Of a DNA stretch of 64,000 bases, positions 52,003-63,618 are shown one piece after another. This DNA comes from Crenalkalicoccus roseus (GTDB taxonomy: Bacteria > Pseudomonadota > Alphaproteobacteria > Acetobacterales > Acetobacteraceae). The stretch is taken from the NCBI RefSeq assembly GCF_004761865.1, contig NZ_SJDM01000018.1, positions 1-64,000 of the forward strand, written 5' to 3'. Every line of letters begins with the position of its first letter. Position 1 is the first letter of the stretch. The notes under the pieces were generated by a model. It was not told the origin of the DNA. It saw only the letters and a list, made by a program, of their open reading frames with translations, and ran no database searches. The translations under genes and the position numbers were made by a program.

Positions 52003-53898
52003 TCACTCCTGCGAGGGGAGGGCGCCGGGGTGGAAATGCTCGTGGATGCGCCGGGCGAGGCCCCGGCCGATGCCGGGGCAGTTCTCCAGATCCTCGATCC
52101 CCGCCTGGCGCACGCCGCGGGCGGAGCCGAAATGGTGCAGCAGGCGCCGCTTGGTGGCGGCGCCGACGCCTGGGATGTCGTCCAGCTCCGAGCGCGTCAG
52201 CGTCTTCGACCGCCCGGCGCGGTGGGCGGAGACGGCGAAGCGGTGCGCCTCGTCGCGCAGCCGTTGCAGGTAGTAGAGCACCGGGTCGCGTGGCGGGAGC
52301 TGGAAGGGCTCGCGGCCGGCGCGGTGGAACCACTCCCGCCCCGCGTCGCGGTCCGGCCCCTTGGCGACGGCGACCAGCGGGATGTCATCGCAGCCGAGCT
52401 CGGCCAGCACCTCCCGCGCGGCGTTGAGCTGCCCGGCGCCGCCGTCGATCAGCACGAGGTCGGGCCAGGTGCCGCTCTCCCGCTCCGGATCCTCGCGCAG
52501 CGCGCGGCCGAAGCGGCGCTCGAACACCTCGCGCATCATGGCGAAATCGTCCCCGGGGGCGACCGGGCCGCGGATGGCGAATTTGCGGTAGGCCTGCCTG
52601 AGGAAGCCGGAGGGTCCGGCGGCGATCATCACCCCATAGGGGCTGGCGCCCTGGATGTGGCTGTTGTCATAGACCTCGATCCGCTCCGGGGGCGCGGGCA
52701 GGTCGAGGAGGCGGGCCACGCCCTGCAACAGCGCCTGCTGCGCCGTGCCCTCGGCGAGCTTCCGCTCCAGCGCCTCGCGCGCATTGGTCTCGGCGTGCTC
52801 CACCGCCGCCCGCTTGTCGCCGCGCTGCGGGCGGTGGATCTCCACCCTGCGCCCGGCCTTGAGGGAGAGCGCCTGCGCGATCAGCTCGCGCTGCGGCGGA
52901 TCGTGGCTGACCAGGATGAGGGGCGGCGGCGGCAGGTCGTCGTAGAGCTGGGCGAGGAAGGCGCCGAGCACCTGCTCCGGCCCCTGCTCCTGGCGCGCAT
53001 GGCTGAGGAAGAAGGGGCGGTTGCCGTTGTTGCGCCCGCCGCGGAAGAAGAACACCTGCACGCAGGACTGGCCGGCGGCCTGATGCAGCGCCACCACGTC
53101 GGCATCGCCGAGCCCCTCGATGTTGATGCGGTCGCGGCCCTGCACATGGGTCAGCCCCCTGATGCGGTCCCGCAGCGCCGCGGCGCGCTCGAATTCCAGC
53201 CGCTCCGCCGCCGCCTCCATCTCCCGCGCCAGGTCCTTCTGGATGGAGGGCGTCTCTCCGGAGAGGAACTGCTTCGCCTGGGCGACCAGCCCGGCATAGT
53301 CCTCCCGCGAGATGCGGCCGACGCAGGGGGCGGAGCAGCGCCTGATCTGGTAGAGCAGGCAGGGACGGTCGCGGCTGTCGAACACCGTGTCGCGGCAGGA
53401 GCGGAGCAGGAACACGCGCTGCAGCGCCGTCAGCGTCTGGTTCACCGCCCAGGCGGAGGCGAAGGGCCCCCAGTAGCTCGCACCCCTGCGCCGCTCCCCG
53501 CGATGCTTGGCGATCTGCGGGAAGGGGTGATCCTCCGTCAGCACCAGCCAGGGATAGGATTTGTCGTCGCGCAGGACGATGTTGTAGCGCGGGCGCAGGC
53601 GCTTGATCAGATTGGCCTCGAGCAGCAGCGCCTCGGCCTCGTTCGCGGTGGTGATGACCTCGAGGCTGCGCGTCTCGTGCACCATGCGGCGCAGCCGCTC
53701 GGGCAGGCGGGCGGGGCGGGTGTAGGTGGCGACGCGCCGCTTGAGCGCCCGGGCCTTGCCGACGTAGAGGGCATCTCCCTTGGCGTCGAGCATGCGGTAG
53801 ACGCCGGGCGAGAGGGGGAGGGTCGCCAGCGCACGCTCGATCACGCGCGCGCCCTCCATGGCCGGGACGCCGGCGGCCTCGGTCTCGGCTTCGCTCAT
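52003..53898 (-). CDS. uvrC: UvrABC system protein C
   Basis: 631-residue nuclease subunit making the 3' and 5' incisions in excision repair. The N-terminal GIY-YIG domain shows SPGVYRM and LYVGKA; a central UvrBC domain ([12 protein letters not shown]) is near residue 230. The RNase H-like nuclease includes VYDNSHIQG and [10 protein letters not shown]. Two helix-hairpin-helix units end it ([33 protein letters not shown]). The start at 53898 is the first Met. It faces the AT-richer region downstream of folB. Confidence 0.96.
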   Translation of the reverse strand: MSEAETEAAGVPAMEGARVIERALATLPLSPGVYRMLDAKGDALYVGKARALKRRVATYTRPARLPERLRRMVHETRSLEVITTANEAEALLLEANLIKRLRPRYNIVLRDDKSYPWLVLTEDHPFPQIAKHRGERRRGASYWGPFASAWAVNQTLTALQRVFLLRSCRDTVFDSRDRPCLLYQIRRCSAPCVGRISREDYAGLVAQAKQFLSGETPSIQKDLAREMEAAAERLEFERAAALRDRIRGLTHVQGRDRINIEGLGDADVVALHQAAGQSCVQVFFFRGGRNNGNRPFFLSHARQEQGPEQVLGAFLAQLYDDLPPPPLILVSHDPPQRELIAQALSLKAGRRVEIHRPQRGDKRAAVEHAETNAREALERKLAEGTAQQALLQGVARLLDLPAPPERIEVYDNSHIQGASPYGVMIAAGPSGFLRQAYRKFAIRGPVAPGDDFAMMREVFERRFGRALREDPERESGTWPDLVLIDGGAGQLNAAREVLAELGCDDIPLVAVAKGPDRDAGREWFHRAGREPFQLPPRDPVLYYLQRLRDEAHRFAVSAHRAGRSKTLTRSELDDIPGVGAATKRRLLHHFGSARGVRQAGIEDLENCPGIGRGLARRIHEHFHPGALPSQE

Positions 53899-54261
53899 GA
53901 CCAGGGAATTAGGGCCGATCGGGGGTGGCTGGAATCAGGCCGGCCCGGAAATCCGCGGCGGAAGGGACGTGGCCTATCCCCCGCGGAACGTTGCCGCCGG
54001 GAGGGCGGCGCCCTCCGGAAGCTTGGCCGGCTTTGCTGCAAACCCTGTGGACAAGTCTGTGGAAGGACTGCGCCGTGGAGGGGGAAAACCGCTGACGCTG
54101 GCGGGCATCCGCCGTCCCGCGCGCCCCGCGCTGCCCTTCATGGCTTTGATTAAGAAAGGATTTTTGCGTGCTTCGGACATTCGCCGGGGGAGGGTGCAGG
54201 AGATGCGTCACGTCCTCTCAAAATCGTGATGGCGGTGGACAAAGTAAACGACGAAACCATT
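53899..54261. other. Non-coding stretch with AT-richer part and DnaA-box-like sites
   Basis: This 363-base gap lies upstream of uvrC and downstream of folB, both on the minus strand. No convincing gene was seen. It is unusually AT-rich for this window at 54145-54175 and 54215-54260. It holds the sites described at 54046-54242 and must carry the uvrC promoter. Confidence 0.5.
54046..54242. promoter_or_regulatory. DnaA-box-like cluster
   Basis: TGTGGACAA at 54046-54054 is the reverse complement of TTGTCCACA, the DnaA box form favoured in high-GC bacteria. TGTGGAAGG at 54058-54066 and GGTGGACAA at 54234-54242 are weaker copies. GATTAAGAAAGGATTTTTGC at about 54148-54167 is an AT-rich stretch between them. 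It could be a DnaA-controlled uvrC promoter or chance; an origin is possible but not supported by neighbours. Confidence 0.3.
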
Positions 54262-54654
54262 TCAGCGCCGTGTCCGTTCGATGACGACCCCGACGCTCGT
54301 CGCATCCGGGAAGGCGTCCGGCTTCTCCACCGTCACCCGCACCCGCTGCACCCGCGGATCGGCCAGCTCGGCCTCCGCGATCCGTTCGGCCAGCGTCTCG
54401 ACCAGCAGCGTGTGGCCCGCCGCCGCCACCGCCCGCGCCGTGCGCACCGTCCGCTCGTAATCCACGACGCGGCGCAGGTCGTCGCGGCCGATGCCGTGCG
54501 GCGCCGCCTCGTCCTCCACCGCCAGCTCCACGCTCAGGATCACCCGCTGCGGCCTGGCCTTCTCGTGCGGATGCACGCCGAGCCGCGCCTCGACCACGAG
54601 ACCGCGCACGAAGACCAGCCGCAGCCGCCGCTCGGCATCCGGGGCGAGGCTCAT
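54262..54654 (-). CDS. folB: Dihydroneopterin aldolase
   Basis: 130-residue folate enzyme that splits dihydroneopterin into 6-hydroxymethyl-dihydropterin and glycolaldehyde. The family LGVHPHEKARPQ segment (Glu) and the conserved Lys in VTVEKPDAFPD are visible. The T-fold length is normal. It overlaps the SDR upstream in ATGA (54651-54654). The pair probably forms a small folate or pterin operon. Its 3' side meets the AT-richer non-coding region. Confidence 0.9.
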   Translation of the reverse strand: MSLAPDAERRLRLVFVRGLVVEARLGVHPHEKARPQRVILSVELAVEDEAAPHGIGRDDLRRVVDYERTVRTARAVAAAGHTLLVETLAERIAEAELADPRVQRVRVTVEKPDAFPDATSVGVVIERTRR

Positions 54655-55436
54655 TCGGCGAGCGGCTCCCCGCCGCGGGCGGGCGACCATTGCAGATGCT
54701 GGCCGCCGTCGAGCGCGATCATCTGCCCCGTCATGGAGGGAAGGGCGAGGATGGCGAGCGCGGCGCGCGCCACCTCCTCCGGCCCCGTGCCGCGCCGCAG
54801 CGGCACCGAGGCGCATTGCCGGGCGAACTGCTCCGCGCTCTGCCGCGCGCTCGGCAGCGCCGGGCCGGGGCCGATGCCGCAGACCCGGATGCGCGGCGCG
54901 AGCGCCAGCGCCAGGCTCCGCGTCAGCGCCCAGAGCCCCGCCTTGGCGACGGTGTAGGAGACGAAATGCGGCGTCAGCGACCAGACCCGCTGGTCGAGCA
55001 TGTTGATCACCACCCCCTCCGCCGCCTCGGGCAGGTGCCGGGCGAAGGCCTGGGTCAGCACGAAGGGGGCGCGCAGGTTCGGCTCGATATGCCGGTCCCA
55101 GCTTTCCCGCGTGGCGTCGTGCCATTCGTCGCGCTCGAAGCGCGAGGCATTGTTCACCAGCACCCCGAGCGGCCCGAGCGCCGCCGTCGCCGCCGGCAGC
55201 AGCGCCGCCGTCTCGGACTCCCGCCCGAGATCGGCGCGCAGGGGAACGGCGCGCCGCCCGAGGGCGCGGATGGCCTGCGCCGTCTCCTCGGCCTCCGCCG
55301 CGCTGTCGCCGTAATGCACGGCGAGATCGAACCCGGCCTCCGCCAGCGCCAGGGCGATGGCGCGGCCGAGCCGCTTCGCCCCCCCGGTGACGAGGGCGGC
55401 GCGGGGGATGGAGGCGGGGATCGGCGGCTCCGGCAT
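54651..55436 (-). CDS. SDR family, FolM/pteridine reductase-like
   Basis: 261-residue SDR with the motif TGGAKRLG (Arg/Lys at the third position typical of pteridine reductases) near residue 17, VLVNNASRFE, and YTVAKAGLWAL as catalytic Tyr-Lys. It resembles FolM, the dihydromonapterin reductase or alternative dihydrofolate reductase of E. coli. The ATG overlap with folB strengthens a pterin role. An N-terminal extension of a few residues (MPEPPIPASIP) is of no known function. Gene symbol withheld because the substrate is inferred. Confidence 0.85.
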   Translation of the reverse strand: MPEPPIPASIPRAALVTGGAKRLGRAIALALAEAGFDLAVHYGDSAAEAEETAQAIRALGRRAVPLRADLGRESETAALLPAATAALGPLGVLVNNASRFERDEWHDATRESWDRHIEPNLRAPFVLTQAFARHLPEAAEGVVINMLDQRVWSLTPHFVSYTVAKAGLWALTRSLALALAPRIRVCGIGPGPALPSARQSAEQFARQCASVPLRRGTGPEEVARAALAILALPSMTGQMIALDGGQHLQWSPARGGEPLAE

Positions 55437-55632
55437 GCGGGCGGTCTAGACGCCGCCGCCGCCGCCGTCCACCGGGCTGGCACCCCCGCCGGCCGGGTCG
55501 CGCTCCGCCAGGCGAATCCGGCCCGCCGGCGGAAGCAAGGTTGCCTGCGGGGGAGGATGCAACCTATGGTGGCTCTGCCTCCGCTGGCCTTCGCCCGGAT
55601 GCGGGATTCGCGCGCGGTATTTCAGGGTGGAC

Positions 55633-56502
55633 ATGAGCCTCACACATCGCCTCGACATCGTCACCACCGCCCAGCTCCGCGACCTCAGGGACCGCGTGGC
55701 GGCCGAGGGGCTGATGCGGGCGCGCTGCATGGTCGTGCCGGTGGACGCGCAGACGGCGCTCTGCCGGGTCCTCGGCCGCTACAAGATGTATGTGGACCTG
55801 CGGGACACCGGCTTCGTCCCGCACCTGATGTTCGAGGGCTACTGGGAATACTGGCTGACCGACTTCATGTGGCGGAACGTGAGGCCGGGCCAGGTGGCGC
55901 TCGACCTCGGCGCCAACCACGGATACTACACCATCCTGCTGGCCGACCTGGTGGGGGCGGAGGGCGCGGTGCACGCCTTCGAGCCGAATCCGCGCCTGGC
56001 CGAGCTCCTGCGGCTGAACGTCTCGGTGAACGGCTTCTGGCACGTGGCGCGGGTGCATGCCGCCGCGGTGGCGGACCGGGCGGGCGTGCTGCCCTTCCTG
56101 GTGCCGCTGCGCGATCCCAAGAACGCCTGCCTGGTCGAGCCGGGCCAGGCTGCGCGGGAGCTCGACCCGGCGCTCTTCGCGCGGCACGAGGTTCCGGCTC
56201 TCACCCTCGACGAGGCCGTCCCGGGCCGCGCGGATTTCGTGAAGATCGACGTCGAGGGCGCTGAGGAGGCGGTGTGGCGCGGGATGCAGCGGCTCATCGC
56301 CCGCAGTCCCGGCATCGGCATCCTGATGGAGTTCAACCCGCACCGCTGTCGCGATCCGCGCGCCATCCTGGCCGAAATGGCGGCCCGTTTCCCGCTGCGC
56401 GAGGTGGGCTTCGACGGCCTCGCCGTGCCCTGCGACCCGGCGCAGGTGCTGGAACGGCGGGAGGACACGATCCTCTACCTCTCCGAAGACGATCCCGCCT
56501 GA
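55633..56502 (+). CDS. FkbM family methyltransferase
   Basis: 289-residue SAM-dependent methyltransferase of the FkbM type. The SAM-binding motif is VALDLGANHGYYTILLADLVG (approximately residues 94-114), then AFEPNP and the VKIDVEGAEEAVWRG motif, which is the FkbM signature. These enzymes methylate sugar hydroxyls of glycans or polyketides. The ATG at 55633 follows AGGGTGG; an in-frame GTG at 55627 is the alternative. A TTGCCT box (55541-55546) and TATGGT (55565-55570), 18 bases apart, are a weak promoter candidate. It forms a pair with the sulfotransferase-like gene. Confidence 0.88.
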   Translation: MSLTHRLDIVTTAQLRDLRDRVAAEGLMRARCMVVPVDAQTALCRVLGRYKMYVDLRDTGFVPHLMFEGYWEYWLTDFMWRNVRPGQVALDLGANHGYYTILLADLVGAEGAVHAFEPNPRLAELLRLNVSVNGFWHVARVHAAAVADRAGVLPFLVPLRDPKNACLVEPGQAARELDPALFARHEVPALTLDEAVPGRADFVKIDVEGAEEAVWRGMQRLIARSPGIGILMEFNPHRCRDPRAILAEMAARFPLREVGFDGLAVPCDPAQVLERREDTILYLSEDDPA

Positions 56503-56513
56503 GGCCGGCGCCC

Positions 56514-57656
56514 ATGCTCTACCTGCTGCACATCCCCAAGACCGGGGGGCAGACCCTGGCGACGCGCCTGGCCAGCGCCTTCGCGCCGGGCCGCACCAGC
56601 ATCATGCAGGCCGACATCCACAGCGCGGAAGAACTGGCGGAGCTCGCGGCCTCCTTCGACTTCTTCGAGGGGCACCCGGCGGGCTCCGTCCTCGCCAAGC
56701 GCCCGGCCGGGCTCAAGGTGATCTCGGCGGTGCGCGACCCGGTGGAGCAGGTGATCTCGCATTACCGCCACATCCTGCGCGCGCCGGCCCTGCCCCTGCA
56801 CAAGGCAGCACAGGCGCTTTCCCCCACCGCCTTCATGGACAGATTCTCCCATGTGATGTTCAACTTCCAGTCCCGCTGCCTGATCCGAGCCTTCCACGGC
56901 GCCTCGCCGCAGGAGCGGATCCGTGGCGAGGAGCTGTGGCTGCTCCGCCACCTTGAGACGGTGGCAGAGCAGGTGGACCGGCTGCTGCCGACCGAGCGGA
57001 TCGACGAGTTCTGCCTGCTCTGGAGCCTGGAGACGGGGCGGGCGCTGCGTGGCGCCGACATTCGGATCAACGAGGGCAGGAGCGACGAGGTGGACATGGC
57101 GGCGCTGCGTGCCTGGCTGCGCGCCCGGCCCGAGCGCTTCGCCGTGGACAGCCTGCTGTGGCAGCTCGCGCAGCGGCGCTACGCCGAATGGCGCGAGCGC
57201 CTGCTCGGCGCCGACCGGACGAGCGGCGAGCCTGCGCCCGCCACCCTCGCCTGGTCGGAGGGCGAGGCCGCGATCTGGCTGACGCGGGATTGGCACCCGC
57301 CGGCCCGGCGCGCCGATGGCGTGGTGGAGTGGTGGGCGGGGCCGGGATTCGCCCCCGAGATCCGCCTCCGCCCCGCTGGCCGGCGCCTGCTGCGCTTCGA
57401 GGCGCTGACCTTCCTCGGCGTGCGCTGGGACCGCATCCGCCTGCTGCGCCGGCCCGACCTCGCGGCGCTGCGCATCGCCGGCAAGCCGGACCCGGCGGCC
57501 AAGGTGGTCCGCTTCGAGGCCGAGCTTCCCGCCGACGCCAAGGGGGTGGAGCTTTGCCTGTTCTCGCCCGAGGACACGCAGGTGCTGCCGCCCGTGCCGC
57601 TCGCCTTCCAGGTTCCGCGCCGCGGCTTCGCCACGCAGAATTGGGGGCTGGCATGA
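56514..57656 (+). CDS. Sulfotransferase family protein
   Basis: 380-residue protein. The N-terminal HIPKTGGQTL motif is a PAPS-binding P-loop of the Sulfotransfer_2 type, and VRDPVEQVISHY near residue 73 fits the 3'-phosphate motif. It would put a sulfate on a carbohydrate or protein. The C-terminal 130 residues (about 250-380) look like a separate beta-rich domain that I do not recognise. Only 11 bases after the FkbM gene, so a joint glycan decoration is likely. It converges on uvrB. Confidence 0.75.
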   Translation: MLYLLHIPKTGGQTLATRLASAFAPGRTSIMQADIHSAEELAELAASFDFFEGHPAGSVLAKRPAGLKVISAVRDPVEQVISHYRHILRAPALPLHKAAQALSPTAFMDRFSHVMFNFQSRCLIRAFHGASPQERIRGEELWLLRHLETVAEQVDRLLPTERIDEFCLLWSLETGRALRGADIRINEGRSDEVDMAALRAWLRARPERFAVDSLLWQLAQRRYAEWRERLLGADRTSGEPAPATLAWSEGEAAIWLTRDWHPPARRADGVVEWWAGPGFAPEIRLRPAGRRLLRFEALTFLGVRWDRIRLLRRPDLAALRIAGKPDPAAKVVRFEAELPADAKGVELCLFSPEDTQVLPPVPLAFQVPRRGFATQNWGLA

Positions 57657-57666
57657 CGGCGCGGCC

Positions 57667-59874
<2,208 letters not shown>

Positions 59875-59930
59875 CGCAGCCGCCTATGTGGGGCCGCCCG
59901 GTGCCGGCGTCGAGCGGCCCCGGCGCGGGG

Positions 59931-60932
59931 TCAGACCGGCGCCACGGCGGTGACGTTCATCGGCGCCGGCACCCAGGCGAAGCCCTCGCCCTCCCGCACC
60001 ACATGGCCGAGGCCCGGCCAGGGGAAGTGGTAGGAGAGCACCGCGTGCCGGTCGGCGGCCAGCCGGTCCAGCATGCGCATCCGCGTCTGCGCCGACTGCT
60101 TGGGATCGGTGTCGTAGGCGAACTCCCAGGCCGGGCGGCGCAGCAGCAGGATGTGGTGATGGGCGAGGTCCCCGGTGTTCACCATCACCCGCCCACCGGA
60201 GGAGATGGCATAGACCATGTGGCCCACGGTGTGGCCCGGCGTGGCGATGGCGGTGACGCCGGGCGCCACCTCCTGCCCGTCGCGCGCCATCACCAGGCGG
60301 TCGCGATAGGCGCCGAGGTTCTTCTTGGCGCCGTCGATGAAGGGGCCCATGAAGTCCGGGCCGCGCTTGTTGGCGTCGTCGGTCCAGAAGTTCAGGTCGG
60401 CCTCGCTGATCGCCACCTGGGCGTTGGGGAAGACGCGGTTGCCCTGCGCGTCCACGAGCCCCCAGCAATGGTCGCAATGGGCGTGGGTCAGCGCCACCAG
60501 GTCCACCTGTTCGGGCTGGTAGCCGGCGGCGCGCAGGTTCGCCACCAGCCGCCCGGTCTGCGGGCCGAACATCCGGCTCGCCGGGCCCATGCTCTCGCCC
60601 ATGCCGGTGTCGAACAGGATGAGCTGGCGGCCGGTGTTCACCACCAGCGCATTCTGCTCGAGGTTGGCGGCATCCGGCGGCAGGAAGGCGCCGCGCATCA
60701 GGCTGGCGATCTCCTCGGGCGGGGCGGTGGGGAAGGCGGGCTCCGGCCGGCCGAGGGGCAGCAGCCCGTCCGAGATCGCCGTGGCCTCGAACTCGCCGAC
60801 GCGGAAGCGATGCCAGGCGGGCGGCAGGTCGTCCCGCATCGGGGCGGCGGCCCGCGCCGCGCCGCCCGGCAGCAGCGGCAGGGCGGCCGCGGCAGCGCCC
60901 GCGCGCAGCAGCATCCGACGATCGAGCTTCAT
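59931..60932 (-). CDS. MBL-fold metallo-hydrolase, Tat-type signal
   Basis: 333-residue metallo-beta-lactamase-fold hydrolase. The metal motif THAHCDHCWG (HxHxDH) is followed by TPGHTVGHMV and VNTGDLAHHH. A twin-arginine signal is suggested by LDRRMLLRAGAAAAALPLLPG. The start at 60932 is chosen because GGAGGAG lies upstream; the ATG five codons earlier is not. Substrate unknown; several close family groups are lactonases or quorum-quenching-like. It is on the minus strand between the small helical protein and uvrB. Confidence 0.88.
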   Translation of the reverse strand: MKLDRRMLLRAGAAAAALPLLPGGAARAAAPMRDDLPPAWHRFRVGEFEATAISDGLLPLGRPEPAFPTAPPEEIASLMRGAFLPPDAANLEQNALVVNTGRQLILFDTGMGESMGPASRMFGPQTGRLVANLRAAGYQPEQVDLVALTHAHCDHCWGLVDAQGNRVFPNAQVAISEADLNFWTDDANKRGPDFMGPFIDGAKKNLGAYRDRLVMARDGQEVAPGVTAIATPGHTVGHMVYAISSGGRVMVNTGDLAHHHILLLRRPAWEFAYDTDPKQSAQTRMRMLDRLAADRHAVLSYHFPWPGLGHVVREGEGFAWVPAPMNVTAVAPV

Positions 60933-61033
60933 GGCAGTCTCCTCCATCCCGGCCGCCTGGCGCGGCCGGGGCGGAGGCTAGCAGCGTCGGGCGGCAGCGG
61001 GCATGACAAGATGCTCACGCCGCCCGCGCAACG

Positions 61034-61396
61034 TCACCGCCGGCGGCTCAGCAGGCTGATCACGGCAATGGTGGCGAGGGTGGCGATCCCGAGCGCGAGC
61101 AGCGGCCGCGCCCGCGCCGATTCGCGCAGGTAGTCGGCGGCGTGGATCGCCCGCTCCCGTCCCTCCTCGGCGTAGTCGCGCGCCGTGTCGCCGATCCGGT
61201 GGGCATAGCGCCGGCCGCGCGGGGCGATGTCCCGCTCCACCAGGTCCTCGAGCTGCGACCACAGGCGGCGCAGCTCGCGCCGCGTGTCGCGGCCGGTGCG
61301 GCGCAGCCGCCGCGAGGCGGCGTGCCCGTAGTCCTCGGCCGTGTCGTGCAGATCTTCCACATGCCGGCGCAGCGTCGCCAGGAACCCATCCGCCAT
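61034..61396 (-). CDS. Small helical membrane protein (DUF883-like)
   Basis: 120-residue protein with a long, charged helix and one C-terminal membrane segment (about residues 97-115), ending LLSRRR. This resembles ElaB/YqjD-type (DUF883) proteins that tether ribosomes to the membrane in stationary phase, but the family link is only by layout. AGGGAGAC precedes the ATG. It is divergent from no gene and follows the TRAP binding protein gene on the same strand. Confidence 0.65.
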   Translation of the reverse strand: MADGFLATLRRHVEDLHDTAEDYGHAASRRLRRTGRDTRRELRRLWSQLEDLVERDIAPRGRRYAHRIGDTARDYAEEGRERAIHAADYLRESARARPLLALGIATLATIAVISLLSRRR

Positions 61397-61473
61397 GGCA
61401 CCGTCTCCCTCGCTGGTGTCGCCGCCTCAACGACCGGCGGGGCCGGCGGTTCTCGCCGCCCCGCCCTGGCCGC

Positions 61474-62559
61474 TCAGCGCTGGGCGGCGGCGGTGAAGGC
61501 GAAATTGGCGTAGCTCGCCTCGGCGATGCGGAACCACTGGAACTGGTCGTCCCGGAACGGCCGGTAGCTTTCCCAGACCTTGCGGAAGCGGGCGCTGCGG
61601 GAGGCGTGCTCCTCCAGCAGCTCGTGCCCGACGCGCCAGGCGGCCTGCATCACCTCCCGCGGCCAGGCGCGGAGCTGCGCGCCCGCCCCGACCAGGCGGC
61701 GCAGCGCCTGCGGGTTGGCCGCGTCGTAGCGGGCGACCATCTCGATCTCGACCTCGGCGCAGGCCACCTGCAGCGCGGCGCGGTACGCATCGGGCAGCGC
61801 GTCCCAGGCGCGCCGGTTGACCAGCAGGTGCCCGCGCGCGCAGGGCTCCCAGAAGCCCGGCGCGTAGTAGTAGCGGGCGACGCGGTGGAAGCCGAGCTTC
61901 TCGTCGTCATAGGGGCCGACCCACTCGGCGGCGTCGATCACCCCGCGCTCCAGTGCCGGATAGACGTCCGAGCCGGCGATCAGGGCGGGGGAGGCGCCGA
62001 GGCGCTGGAAGATCTGCCCGCCCATGCCGGCGATGCGGAATTTCAGGCCCCCGACATCGGCCAGGCTGCGGATCTCGCCGCGGAACCAGCCGCCCATCTG
62101 CGCGCCGGTGTCGCCGCAGGGCAGGCCGACGCAGTTGAACTCGGCGAGGATCTCGGCGCAGAGCTCGTTGCCGCCGCCGCGCCGCATCCAGGCGGTCTGC
62201 TGGCGGAAATTGCCGCCGAAGGGGATGGAGGTGAAGAAGGTCAGCGCCGGCTCCTTGCCGATGTACCAGTAGAGCGGCGTCTGCCCGCACTCGATGGTGC
62301 CGTTCTGCACCGCGTCCAGCACCTGCAGCGCCGGCACGATCTCCCCGGCTGGGAAGGCGCGGATCTGGAAGCGGCCCTCGGTCAGCTCGGCCGCCCGCCG
62401 CGCCACGTGCTCGGCGCCGAAGAACAGGATGTCGAGGGGGCGGGGGAAGCTGCTCGCCAGGCGCCAGCGCACCTCCGGGCTCTGGGTCTGCGCGATGGCC
62501 GGCGCGGCCAGGGCCACGGGCGCGGCGGCGGCCGCCCCCATCAGCTGCCTTCGGTGCAT
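61474..62559 (-). CDS. TRAP transporter solute-binding protein (DctP family)
   Basis: 361-residue periplasmic binding protein. A signal (GAAAAAPVALAAPAIA) is cleaved near residue 23. The family strands WRLASSFPRPLDILFFGAE, the conserved Arg in GLKFRIAGMGGQIFQRLG and the EWVGPYDDEKLGF segment are typical. TRAP members bind carboxylates, often sugar acids. No TRAP membrane subunits lie in the window. GAGGA precedes the ATG. It is divergent from the uronate dehydrogenase gene, which suggests a uronate ligand. Confidence 0.9.
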   Translation of the reverse strand: MHRRQLMGAAAAAPVALAAPAIAQTQSPEVRWRLASSFPRPLDILFFGAEHVARRAAELTEGRFQIRAFPAGEIVPALQVLDAVQNGTIECGQTPLYWYIGKEPALTFFTSIPFGGNFRQQTAWMRRGGGNELCAEILAEFNCVGLPCGDTGAQMGGWFRGEIRSLADVGGLKFRIAGMGGQIFQRLGASPALIAGSDVYPALERGVIDAAEWVGPYDDEKLGFHRVARYYYAPGFWEPCARGHLLVNRRAWDALPDAYRAALQVACAEVEIEMVARYDAANPQALRRLVGAGAQLRAWPREVMQAAWRVGHELLEEHASRSARFRKVWESYRPFRDDQFQWFRIAEASYANFAFTAAAQR

Positions 62560-62690
62560 GGGTTTCCTCACCCCTGTGGTTGGTTGGCGCCAGGATGCGC
62601 AAGGCGGCGGGGGCGGGCAACCGGTCCCGCGCCCTTCCCGGGGCGGGCCCGGCTGCGCCACACTTGCGCCATGGCAGGGAGGATACCCGC
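62560..62690. promoter_or_regulatory. Divergent region between the TRAP binding protein and udh
   Basis: The 131-base gap must drive both genes. A TGGCGCCA palindrome is near 62585-62592. No regulator gene or defined site is seen. Shared control would fit co-induction by a uronate. Confidence 0.35.
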
Positions 62691-63536
62691 ATGCCCGACA
62701 TCCCGGCGAAGCCCGTGCTGCTGACCGGCGCCTCGGGCGCCCTCGGCCGCGTGCTGGCGCGCGAGCTCGCCGCCGCGGGCTGGACGCTGCGGCTGACCGA
62801 CATCGCCCCCTTCCCCGATCCGCTGCCGCCGCGCGCCCGCTTCGTCCGCGCCGACCTCGAGGACGGGGTGGCCATCCTCCGCCAGGCCGAGGGATGCGGG
62901 GCCATCCTGCATTTCGGGGGCACGAGCGTGGAGCAGCCCTTCGAGGCGGTGGCCGGCCCCAACCTGCGCGGCCTCTACCATATCTATGAGGCGGCGCGGC
63001 GCGAGCGGGCCAGGGTGGTGTTCGCCAGCAGCAACCACGCCATCGGCTTCCATGAGCGGCCCGGCGAGGGCGAGGCGCGGCTCGACGCCGACTGCGCCTT
63101 CCGCCCCGACGGCTATTACGGCCTGTCCAAGGCCTATGGCGAGCTGATGGGCCGGCTCTACTGGGACAAGCACGGGGTGGAGAACGTGAACCTCCGCATC
63201 GGCTCCTGCTTCCCCCGGCCGAGCAACGCGCGGATGCTGGCCACCTGGCTCTCCTACGCCGACCTGGTGCGGCTCTGCGCCGCGGCGGTGATGGCGCCGC
63301 GCACCGGGCATTGCGTGATCTGGGCCTGCTCGGCCAACCCCGCGAGCTTCTGGGGGCGCGACCACCGCGAGCGCATCGGCTGGCAGCCCCGGGATTCCGC
63401 CGAGCCCTTCCGCGCCGAGCTCGCGGGCGCGGTCTCCGGCGATCCGGTGGAGGAGCGCTACCAGGGCGGCAGCTACTGCGCCATGGAGTACTCGCGCGAC
63501 CGTCCCTCGCCGCGCGACCCCTTCGCGCCCGACTGA
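62691..63536 (+). CDS. udh: NAD-dependent uronate dehydrogenase
   Basis: 281-residue extended-type SDR that oxidises glucuronate or galacturonate to the aldarolactone. The cofactor motif TGASGALGRVL is at residues 12-22. FASSNHAIGF and YGLSKAYGE (catalytic Ser, Tyr, Lys) match Agrobacterium Udh, as do VRIGSC-like NLRIGSCFP and the VEERYQGG end. GGGAGGA precedes the ATG. It is followed by an aldose 1-epimerase-like gene, which would handle the anomer or lactone. Confidence 0.88.
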   Translation: MPDIPAKPVLLTGASGALGRVLARELAAAGWTLRLTDIAPFPDPLPPRARFVRADLEDGVAILRQAEGCGAILHFGGTSVEQPFEAVAGPNLRGLYHIYEAARRERARVVFASSNHAIGFHERPGEGEARLDADCAFRPDGYYGLSKAYGELMGRLYWDKHGVENVNLRIGSCFPRPSNARMLATWLSYADLVRLCAAAVMAPRTGHCVIWACSANPASFWGRDHRERIGWQPRDSAEPFRAELAGAVSGDPVEERYQGGSYCAMEYSRDRPSPRDPFAPD

Positions 63537-63618
63537 GCGCGGGCTCCGGCCGCCAAAATGCGGTCATGCTGTTCGGCCATTGCTCGTCGCCGATCCCGCG
63601 GGGGAAGGAGGGCGCGCC

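Noticed and set aside
54046-54242. Calling a replication origin at the DnaA-box-like sites
   Set aside because: Only one site is close to consensus, and the usual origin neighbours (dnaA, hemE, parAB and similar) are absent. Only a low-confidence regulatory note was kept.
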